DNA from: Narthecium ossifragum
Lineage: Eukaryota > Streptophyta > Magnoliopsida > Dioscoreales > Nartheciaceae
DNA: 64,000 nt
Reading direction: 5' to 3'
Assembly: GCA_963920575.1 (NCBI GenBank)
Contig: OY986972.1
Location: 12,164,010 to 12,228,009 of the forward strand
The position numbers were made by a program, and so were the translations under genes. Under the pieces are notes generated by a model. It saw nothing but the letters and a program-made list of their open reading frames with translations. It was not told the origin of the DNA and searched no databases. Below, piece after piece: positions 56,401 through 64,000 of this stretch; position 1 is the first letter of the stretch; each line of letters begins with the position of its first letter.

Positions 56401-56866
56401 TCAAGCCAGGTAGGATGGCTCCATGTGGCTGGACCGAGTCAATTTGCTTCTGTAGCTCTGGACTCGGTGGTGAGAAACCAGGTCGATCCCATGACGGGTC
56501 TAGGGGTAGCAGGGGCAGTGCTGAAGGAGCATCTGGAGGTCGATTTGACGGCTCAGGTAGCTCCAAGAAGAAGAACTTCAATGGCTCTCCTGGATCATCC
56601 TCATCATGTCCGATCAATAGTGTTGCCCATGACCATAGGATTGGATCTGATCTCCATGGTCTGATCAACTGTGCATGGACTTGGCTTGAATCTGGGTCAA
56701 GCTGGCTTTGGTCCAATCTGAAGTGAAGATGGCTGGACCACGCTTCTGCTACACTAGTCTGGGCTTGAAGTTGGTTGAACCAAGTTGAATCCTCAGCTGT
56801 GCTGAGTCGTACTCTGGTCCAAACATGTCTGACATGGTTGGCTCTACCGGTGTCAATCTGGACTTG
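56401..56866 (-). pseudogene. B protein, C-terminal part (B2)
   Basis: On the minus strand the frame contains VAEAWSSHLHFRLDQSQLD, WRSDPILWSWATLLIGHDED, PGEPLKFFFLELPEPSNRPP and a conserved DPSWDRPGFSPPSPE, as in B3 and A. It is separated from the N-terminal half by the solo LTR at 56867-58205. Confidence 0.6.
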
Positions 56867-58205
56867 TGATACGAGTCGATCCGACTCGACCAACTGGACC
56901 CGAACCCAGAAGAGGAACCAAGCTGGTTCAACCTCTTTCCTAGTTTGACTTGGACTTCCCTAGTTCAAACTAGAGTATTTAATTAGTATTTATCATTAGT
57001 CTTTTATTGAGTCCTAGTTGATTGTTAGGAATTAATTAAGAGTCCCTTTGAATTAGGAAGTTGAGTTGAGTCAGAAACCTTATTACTTGCTAATCAAGCA
57101 AGGGGGTTTTTCTAGTGGATTAGGACTCTGTCAAGGTCTCTATAAAAGGACCTTAGTAGTTTGTATTAGGTTATGCATGAGATGAATGATTAAGAGTAGT
57201 TGATAAATTATCTTAGGAGTAGAATATCATAGGAGTAGAAGTAAAGTAGATTCCACCCGAAATCCACGATAGATCCACCTTTCTTCCCCGTCGATCATCT
57301 TCCCCGCAGCCGGCACCGCCTCCACCAGTGTTTCTCTCTCTCCCCGTCACTTTCTCTCTCCGCCACGTCAGCGACCCCACCGCCACGTCAGCGCCACGTC
57401 AGCTCATCTCCTTCCCTCTTCTCTCCCGTGCCAAACCCTAAGCTCCACCGCCGGCATCCTTCCCTACCTCCTCTCCGGCCGTCCCCGTCGCCAACCAAGA
57501 CCGCCAAAGCCTTCCCCTATCTCCCACGACTCCGGCCAACCCTTTCCCGCCGTCCCTAGCCACCATCACCGTCTCCGGTGATATCCACAGCCAACCCGAC
57601 CTCCATCCCCATCGCCGTCATCCCGTGCCCAACCCAGATCTCACTCCCAGATCCCTCCAAAGTAGCCCGCAGACCTTCCTAGACCATATTCCGACGTCCT
57701 AAGCCATCCTTGAGCCTTCCCGTCGTCCCCGACGCCGGTGAACCCAAATCCTACCGCCGTCGACCTCTAGATCCCGCCGATCTAGCCCACCTCCGACCAA
57801 TCCACTCCGGTGGATCTCTTCCCCAACAACCCGCGATCTTCCCTGCCACTATCCCGACCGCCGCCGCAGCTCCAACGCCGGCGATCCACTCCGGCGATTC
57901 TCAGCCGTTGGATCTTCCTAGGCAGCTTTGGCCAAATTGGCTCAGCCACTTAATCCGGATCCAGCCCAATCCACTTGGTCAGCTTGATCCAGATTACTTC
58001 AGACTTGACCCAGTCAAGTCCCATCCAATCAGGCTTAGCCAGATTCGATCCAGCTTCAGCCAGATCCGATCCAGCTCAAGCCAGATCCGATCTAGCTAGC
58101 CAAATCAGCCAATTGGACTCAAATCAAGTCCGATCAGGCCGATTCTGATCGATTGGAGCAGTAGAGACCCATTACGAGAGGATCACGAGTAGACCGCTCG
58201 TAACA
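56867..58205 (+). mobile_element. Family B solo LTR in B2 (second)
   Basis: TGATACGAGTCGATCC ... ACCGCTCGTAACA, perfect TSD ACTTG (56862-56866 and 58206-58210). The last bases are TAACA rather than TATCA, like the TGTTACGAG start of copy B3, which marks a B subfamily. Confidence 0.93.
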
Positions 58206-59610
58206 ACTTGAGTCAGTTGAGCCAAACCAGTGTTACCATCATAGTCAGATCTGATCATATTGAATATGACATCTGAATAAGGAGGATAGCTCCTTTGATG
58301 GCTCATATCTACCTTTGAATGCTTGATCAACAGTCGAGGATGCATCTTGATCACCTGGAGTTGATCTGGATGGTCCTGATTGCTGGGGACTCTTGGATCA
58401 GGTTCAGATCGAAGATCGGAACCACTGGATCGAAGATCAGGCTTATCAAACGGCTGGATCAAGTTGCAGTCTTGATCGGACGGCTGAGAAGTTGCCGGAG
58501 CTGGATCAACAGCGAAACGAGGTCGACGAAGTGTGGCAATGGCACAGGAAGCTTCGCAGGGATGTGGGGGTTCCATCCGTATGATCTGATCGACGGATTG
58601 GGCCTCGTACACGACGGATCTAAAGGTGGCGGCGCGGTGTACTTCGTCGCAGGTGTTCGCCAGTGTTGTAGGCCGCGATGATGCTTGAGCTCGTCGGGAA
58701 CTGGTACAGGAAGGTCTTGGTACCTTTCTCGTGAGGTGTGATCATGAGATCATCCTCGGGAAGTGGCGGAGCGGAGGAGGCCGGAAGGGAGTTCGCCGAA
58801 ATTGGATCTCGGCGAGCCAGGCCTCAATCATTGTCGTGGTTGGCCATGGAGGCTTCAACAAAGGACGCCGGTCCTTCTGGATGTCTCTCCGAGGTCCGAA
58901 GGGGTGGGGAACTGCGGTATCAGCCGGTAGAGGTCCGAGTCCTTGTCGGGTGTAGTCGCCGGAGCCGGAGGAGAGGACGGGCGAGGCCTGGACCGGGTAA
59001 GGAGGCGAAAGGTAAGCCCGCCTAAGCTCCTGGGGTGGATTTTCCATGAAAGGGCGGCCGGGTGATAGTCACCGGTGGAGGAATGGGGACGGCTCGATCT
59101 TCAGCCGTTCCGAGCCGGAGATGAGCCGGTCGCGAGGAAGAAGATGAGCCACGTGGCTAAGCCGAGGGTGAGCCGAACCAGGAAGAGAGAGAAAACTAGG
59201 GAAAATTCCAAAAAAATTTGGAATAATAGGGAAAATTCTGGAAAAAATAGGGAAAGATAGGGGAAAGGTTTCACCCGGATCTGGAGGAGAAGGTTGCAAC
59301 AACAGGTGCTCCGGTTCGATCTGAGATTCGGACGGTTGTTGCTCCTCGACTAGCTCCTGGATCTCTTCTCCAAGATCTGTCATAATCTGAGATGGCTCAG
59401 GGTCAGGTTCCGCAACCTGGATCGCAGCTAGGGTAGGGGTCTGGCTCGGAGTCTGAGTTATCGTTGACCACCTATTGGAGATCTGCTTCAACACCTTGAT
59501 ATTGCCTTCAACCCTCCTATTACGTTCCATCAAGGTTGAGCAGAGATTTACCTCGCCCTGCAGAATCTTAATTTGTTGTTCCCACCACTCATGAGATACT
59601 CCGTACATGA
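58206..59610 (-). pseudogene. B protein, N-terminal and middle parts (B2)
   Basis: The N-terminal frame (59069-59608) starts MYGVSHEWWEQQIKILQ with a Leu/Ile-rich coil, then QTPSQTPTLAAIQVAEPDPE. The middle frame (58172-58612) contains DQDCNLIQPFDKPDLRSSGS, EPDPRVPSNQDHPDQLQVIK and RSYPPYSDVIFNMIRSDYDG, all conserved with B1 and B3. The two are out of frame with each other, so this copy is broken. Confidence 0.6.
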
Positions 59611-61427
59611 TGGCGACGTTTCTGGAAGGTTATGGGCCACACAGTCGGTGGAACAGAGCTCTGATACCAAGTTGATACGGGTGGTGTACTCGTAATCCTC
59701 TCGTATCGGGTCTCTACTACTCCAATCGATCAGAATTGGCCTGATCAGACTTGATTTTGAGACCAATTGGCTGAATCTGACTAGCTGGATCGGATCTGGC
59801 TTGAGCTGGTTCAGATCTGGCTGAGCCTGATAGGATAGGTCAAGTCTGAATTGATCCGGATCAGGCTGACCTAGTTGGATTGGACTGGATCCGGATTAAG
59901 TGGCTGAGCTGAACCAGGTTGGGCTGAGTCTGATTCAAGCTGGCGGAACCGGGCTGGATCTGAGGGCTGAGGTTCCCCGGAGTAGATCGCCGGCGTATCT
60001 ACGTCGTCGACGGTCAGAACCTTGGCAGGAAGGTTTGTCGGACGGTGGGGAAGATATCCACCGGAGTGGATTGGCCGGGGAAGGTCTAGATCGATTGAAT
60101 TGGGTGTGGCCGGTGATGGTTTGTTACGAGCGGTCTACTCGTGATCCTCTCGTAATGGGTCTCTACTGCTCCAATCGATCAGAATCGCCCTGATCGGACT
60201 TGATTTGAGTCCAATGGGCTGAAGTTGGATCGAATCTGGTTCAGATCTGGCTCAGATTGGGGTAGGACTCGACTGGGTCAAGTCTGGATTGGTTGATTGG
60301 CTCTTGGAATTGAATCTGGCTCGGATTGGGCTAAGTGGCTTGGCTGAAACGGCTAGGAGTGGGTTAAGTGGCTGAGCCAAATCAGAGTGGGCTGAGTTTG
60401 AATCAACTGGCTGGCTGAACCAAGTTAGAGTTGGCTGAGCCAACTTGGTTGGGCTGAACCGGAGTTGATCCAAGGGCTGTGGTTCGCCGGAGTAGATCGC
60501 CGGCGTAGGGGCGGCGACGGCGGTCGGGGTAGTGGCAGGAAGCGTCGCCTGGAGGTGGGGAAGAGTTCCAACGGAGTGGATATGGGAGATGGGTGGCGGA
60601 TCGGCCGGATCTGGGGGAGACGGCGGTGAAGGTTGGGTCGGCCGGCGTCGGGGATGACAACGGGTAGCTCGGCGGGGCTTGGGACAGTCGGGATCGGGTC
60701 TAGGGATGCCGGGGAATGGTTTTAGGATGGTTTGGAGATGGGATAGGGATCGGACAGGGGGTTGACGGCGGCGGCTGTGAAGTGGGGAGCGGTGAGGAGG
60801 TCGCCGGAGACGACGATGGGCGGCGGGAAAGGTATGGCCGGAGTCGTGGGGCTTAGAGGAAGAGAATGGTGGCCTTGGTTGGCGACGGGGGTGGCCGGAG
60901 AGGGAACGGCGGTGGAGATCGGCGGGAGCGAGGGTACGGCTTGAGGAGGGAGACGATGAATAGTGCGGGTGACGTGGCGCTGATGTGGCGGTGGGGTCGA
61001 TGACGTGGCGGAGAGAGAAAGTGACGGGAAGAGAGAAACACTGGTGGAGGCGGTGCCGGCTGCGGGGAAGATGACCGACGGGGAAGAAGATGGATCTATG
61101 GTGGATTTCGGGTGGAATCTACTTTACTTCTACTCATATGATATTCTACTCCTATGATAATTTATCAACTACTCTTAATCATTCATCTCATCATTCATTA
61201 TCTAATACAAACTACTAAGGTCCTTTTATAGAAACCTTGACAGAGTCCTAATCCACTAGAAAAACCCCCTTGCTTGATTAGCAAGTAATAAGGTTTCTGA
61301 CTCAACTTAACTTACTAACTCAAAGGGACTCTTAATTAATTCCTAACAATGAACTAGGACTCAATAAATGACTAATGATAAATACTAATTAAATACTCTA
61401 GTTTGAACTACGGAATTCCAAGTCAAA

Positions 61428-61863
61428 CTAGGAAAGAGGCTGAACCAGTTTGGTTACTCTTCTGGGTTCGGATCCAATTGGTCGAGTCGGATCGACTCGT
61501 ATCATCCCCCCTTTCTTCAAAATTGGACTTGTCCTCAAGGCCAGAGTCAGGTTAGGTAGGATGGCTCCATGTGGCTGGACCGAATCAACTTGCTGCTGTA
61601 GTTCTGGACTCGGTGGGGGAGAAACCAGGTCGATCCCATGTCGGGTCCAGTGGTAGCAGTGGCAGTGATGGATGAGCATCTGGCGGTCGATCTGACGGCT
61701 CAGGTAGCTCCAGGAATATGATCTTCAATGGCTCTCCTGGATCATCCTCATTATGTCCCATCAGTAGAGTTGCCCATGACCATAGGATGGGATCTGATGT
61801 CCATGGTCTGATCAACTGTGCAGGGACTTGGCTTGAATCTGGGTCAAGCTGGCTTTGGTCCAA
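61428..61863 (-). pseudogene. B protein, C-terminal part (B3)
   Basis: Two overlapping minus-strand frames carry DQSQLDPDSSQVPAQLIRPW, DPILWSWATLLMGHNEDDPG, EPLKIIFLELPEPSDRPPDA and a final LALRTSPILKKGG over the polypurine tract. They are out of frame with the 416-codon frame upstream. Confidence 0.6.
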
Positions 61864-61939
61864 TCTGAAGTGAAGATGGCTGGACCACGCTTCTGCTGCA
61901 CTAGTCTGGGCTAGAAGTTGGTTGAACCAAGTTGAATCT

Positions 61940-63190
61940 TCAGCTGTGCTGAGTCGTACTCTGGTCCAAACATGTCTGACTTGGTTGGCTCTGGACTTGA
62001 GTCAGTTGAGCTAAACCGGTGTTACCATCATAATCAGATCTGATCAGATTGAATATGGCATCTGAATAAGGAGGGTAGCTCCTTTGGTGACTCATATCAA
62101 CCTTCGGATGCTTGATCAACGATCGAGGATGCATCTTGATCACCTGGAGTTGATCTGGATGGTCCTGATTGCTGGGGACTCTTGGATCAGGTTCAGATCC
62201 AAGATCGGATCCACTGGATCGAAGATCACGCTGATAAAATGGCTGGATCAAGTTGCAGTCTTGATCGGACGGCTTAGAAGCTGCCGGAGCTGGATCAACG
62301 GCGAAACATGGTTGCCGGAGTGTGGCAACGGCACAGGAAGCTTCGTAGGGACGAGGGGGTTCCATTCGTACGGTCTGATCGTCCGATTGGGCCTCGGATG
62401 CACCGGATCTGAAGGTGGCGGCGCTGTGGAGAACGTCGCCGGTGATCGGCGGTGAAGGAGGGCTCATCGGTAGCCGGGGATGGGTGGAAACGGTTCGTGA
62501 AGGTCTTGGGACCTTTCTAGTGATGTCTGATCTTGGGATCATCCTCGGCAAGTGGCGGAGTGAAGGTTGCCGGATCAATGGAATTTGCCGGAGTTGGGTT
62601 CCGATGATCCGGGCCTCAATCGTGGTCGTGGTCGGCCACGGTGGCTTCTGGGAAGGATGCCGATGGTTCCCCTGTGTGTAGATGGAGAGGACGGCGTCGG
62701 ATGGCGGTGATCGGGTGGCGGCTCGGGGACGAGCCGTCGGCGCGGGTGACGAGCCGGGACGACGAAGGGTCGGCTCGGGGTCGAGCCGTGCACGGGGAAG
62801 GAGATGAGCCGCGGCTCGAGTCAATCCGGGAGGAGAGAGAAAATCCCGGGAAAAATCTGGAAAATTAGGTAAAATTCCAGAAAAATCTGGGGAAGGTTGT
62901 AGAAGGTGTTCACCCGGATTTGGCGTAGTTAAACTCAGAGTTACAATTGTGGTTGCTCTCGGAGTTGCAGGAGTCTCAGTCGGAGTCCTAATCCGAGTTG
63001 GCTCGGGGTCAGGTTCCGTAATCTGAGTTGCAGTAGGGGTCTGACTCGAAGTCTGAGTTATCCTCGACCAACTATTGGAAATCCGCTCCAATTCTCTGCT
63101 CTGGCGCTCCATCAAAGTTGAACAGAGCTTCAACTGGGACTGCATAATCTTGAATTGCTGCTCCAAACTTTCCTGGGGTACTCCGTACAT
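61940..63190 (-). CDS. B protein, best-preserved N-terminal frame
   Basis: 416 codons on the minus strand, beginning 50 bp past the primer site with MYGVPQESLEQQFKIMQSQ and KLCSTLMERQSRELERISNS, a likely coiled coil of about 45 residues. A Pro/Thr/Ser-rich middle (about residues 50-240) follows, then a conserved second half: DQTVRMEPPRPYEASCAVAT, DQDCNLIQPF, EPDPRVPSNQDHPDQLQVIK, RSYPPYSDAIFNLIRSDYDG, GLAQLTQVQ. No retroviral enzyme motif and no zinc knuckle. In position it replaces gag. I infer a diverged or rebuilt Gag-like protein; the evidence is position and coil only. Confidence 0.5.
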   Translation of the reverse strand: MYGVPQESLEQQFKIMQSQLKLCSTLMERQSRELERISNSWSRITQTSSQTPTATQITEPDPEPTRIRTPTETPATPRATTIVTLSLTTPNPGEHLLQPSPDFSGILPNFPDFSRDFLSPPGLTRAAAHLLPRARLDPEPTLRRPGSSPAPTARPRAATRSPPSDAVLSIYTQGNHRHPSQKPPWPTTTTIEARIIGTQLRQIPLIRQPSLRHLPRMIPRSDITRKVPRPSRTVSTHPRLPMSPPSPPITGDVLHSAATFRSGASEAQSDDQTVRMEPPRPYEASCAVATLRQPCFAVDPAPAASKPSDQDCNLIQPFYQRDLRSSGSDLGSEPDPRVPSNQDHPDQLQVIKMHPRSLIKHPKVDMSHQRSYPPYSDAIFNLIRSDYDGNTGLAQLTQVQSQPSQTCLDQSTTQHS

Positions 63191-63879
63191 GGTGACGAAG
63201 TTTCCAGTAGAGTCTGAACCGCACAGTCGGTGGAACGGAGCTCTGATACCAAGTTGTTACGAGCGGTCTACTCGTGATCCTCTTGTAATGGGTCTCTACT
63301 GCTCCAATCGATCAGAATCGCCCTGATCGGACTTGATTTGAGTCCAATGGGCTGAAGCTGGATCGAATCTGGTTCAGATCTGGCTCAGATTGGGGTAGGA
63401 CTCGACTGGGTCAAGTCTGGATTGGTTGATTGGCTCTTGGAATTGAATCTGGCTCGGATTGGGCTAAGTGGCTTGGCTGAAACGGCTAGGAGTGGGTTAA
63501 GTGGCTGAGCCAAATCAGAGTGGGCTGAGTCTGAATCAACTGGCTGGCTGAACCAAGTTAGAGTTGGCTGAGCCAACTTGGTTGGGCTGAACCGGAGTTG
63601 ATCCAAGGGCTGTGGTTCGCCGGAGTAGATCGCCGGCGTAGGGGCGGCGGCGGCGGTCGGGGTAGTGGCAGGAAGCGTCACCTGGAGGTGGGGAAGAGTT
63701 CCAACGGAGTGGATCTGGGAGATGGGTGGCGGATCGGCCGGATCTGGGGGAGACGGCGGTGAAGGTTGGGTCGGCCGGCGTCGGGGATGACAACGGGTAG
63801 CTCGGCGGGGCTTGGGACAGTCGGGATCGGGTCTAGGGATGCCGGGGAATGGTTTTAGGATGGTTTGGAGGTGGGATAG

Positions 63880-64000
63880 TGATACGATGCACCTTCTCTA
63901 GGGCTTTCGTATCTAGTCTCTTGCCTAGTCTCGGCTCCTCCTTAGCCAAAGCTATGGCTAGGTCGAGATATACCTTTAGGGTTTTAGGAGAAGCACCCTA
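63880..64000 (-). mobile_element. Family A LTR, cut by window end
   Basis: TGATACGATGCACCTTCTC onward, closest to the solo LTR at 29913 (shares CTTGCCTAGTCTCGGCTCC). It interrupts the 5' LTR of B3 after GGGATAG; left flanking pentamer GATAG (63875-63879). Confidence 0.85.

Larger units (their letters stand above)
39758..64000 (+). mobile_element. Chromovirus-type Ty3/gypsy element, decayed and heavily nested, exits window
   Basis: An old plus-strand element with order gag-PR-RT-RNase H-IN-chromodomain, the Ty3/gypsy order, and a chromodomain-like C-terminus typical of plant chromoviruses (Tekay/Del-like). The left end is a rearranged LTR (39758-40420). The primer site TTGTATCAGAGC is at 40507-40518. 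The 3' LTR begins TGTGAGGACC at 53691, as in C1, and is cut at once by the B2 element. Own sequence is 39758-42054, 46072-47992, 48568-49787 and 53532-53700. All genes carry stops and frameshifts. Confidence 0.8.
53701..64000 (-). mobile_element. Family B LTR retrotransposon B2, with nested B elements, exits window
   Basis: 3' LTR at 53701-55028 (TGATATGAGCGG ... CGTATCA). Interior at 55029-55075, 56401-56866 and 58206-59672. 5' LTR begins at 59673 and is cut at 60121 by copy B3. Primer site matching iMet is at 59658-59669 on the minus strand. Polypurine tract is next to 55028. Two B solo LTRs in opposite orientation sit in its interior. The right end and the second TSD copy are outside the window; the left flanking pentamer is GGACC. 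Confidence 0.85.
60122..64000 (-). mobile_element. Family B LTR retrotransposon B3, nested in B2, exits window
   Basis: 3' LTR 60122-61504 (TGTTACGAGCGG ... CGACTCGTATCA). Interior 61505-63254. iMet primer site at 63240-63251 on the minus strand. 5' LTR from 63255, interrupted at 63880 by an A LTR. Left flanking pentamer is TGGTT (60117-60121). The LTR parts visible on both sides are very similar. Confidence 0.87.

Overview
This is plant nuclear DNA, probably from a monocot. The evidence is one intron-containing DUF538-type gene whose exon is GC-rich, plant Ty3/gypsy and Ty1/copia retrotransposons with primer sites matching initiator tRNA-Met, hAT and Mutator-like DNA elements with plant-type ends, and a captured 4-coumarate:CoA-ligase-like (4CL-like) fragment. 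The species cannot be named from the sequence. No tRNA, rRNA, CRISPR or bacterial features were seen. The only likely host gene is the DUF538 gene (exon 1 at 3259-3777, proposed last exon at 13354-13401). Nearly everything else is transposable element, and most elements can be delimited to the base because their target-site duplications (TSDs) are visible.

Layout. 1-785: LTR of a family I call A. 1137-2302: deleted copia element with inverted ends and a 5-bp TSD. 3259-13401: DUF538 gene with a proposed ~9.6 kb intron that hosts a solo LTR (6811-8114) and a hAT element (9141-11211) that itself contains another hAT element (9402-10732). 14158-16335: solo LTR of gypsy family C. 16341-28351: low-complexity, gene-fragment-bearing region. 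In it a ~1.6 kb block is present three times in tandem, and a 4CL-like fragment is split by a 4.6 kb family-B LTR element (21528-26083). It ends in a 200-base assembly gap. 29024-37895: a second C solo LTR, opposite strand, split by an A solo LTR, a complete A element and an unrelated D solo LTR. 37938-39757: LTR and degenerate interior of gypsy relative E. 39758-64000: a decayed chromovirus-type Ty3/gypsy element (gag, PR, RT, RNase H, IN, chromodomain) that has received an A element, a hAT MITE, a rearranged LTR unit F (itself hit by two Mutator-like fold-back MITEs and one A-like solo LTR), and, 10 bp into its 3' LTR, a B element. That B element contains two B solo LTRs and another B element, which is in turn hit by an A LTR at the window edge.

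The main biological point is the A/B group of LTR elements, which makes up roughly 40% of the window. They have iMet primer sites, polypurine tracts and 0.83-1.4 kb LTRs, but no reverse transcriptase or integrase. They encode instead a proline-rich protein with blocks conserved between A and B that I do not recognise. Their 3' ends resemble a chromovirus pol C-terminus, so I infer mobilisation in trans by a gypsy partner. One A copy has LTRs differing at only about three sites and looks very recent. The second recurrent oddity is LTR-derived units with an inverted copy of the LTR 3' (U5) end at the opposite terminus. Two have perfect 5-bp TSDs and a third possible case lies at the left end of the large gypsy element.
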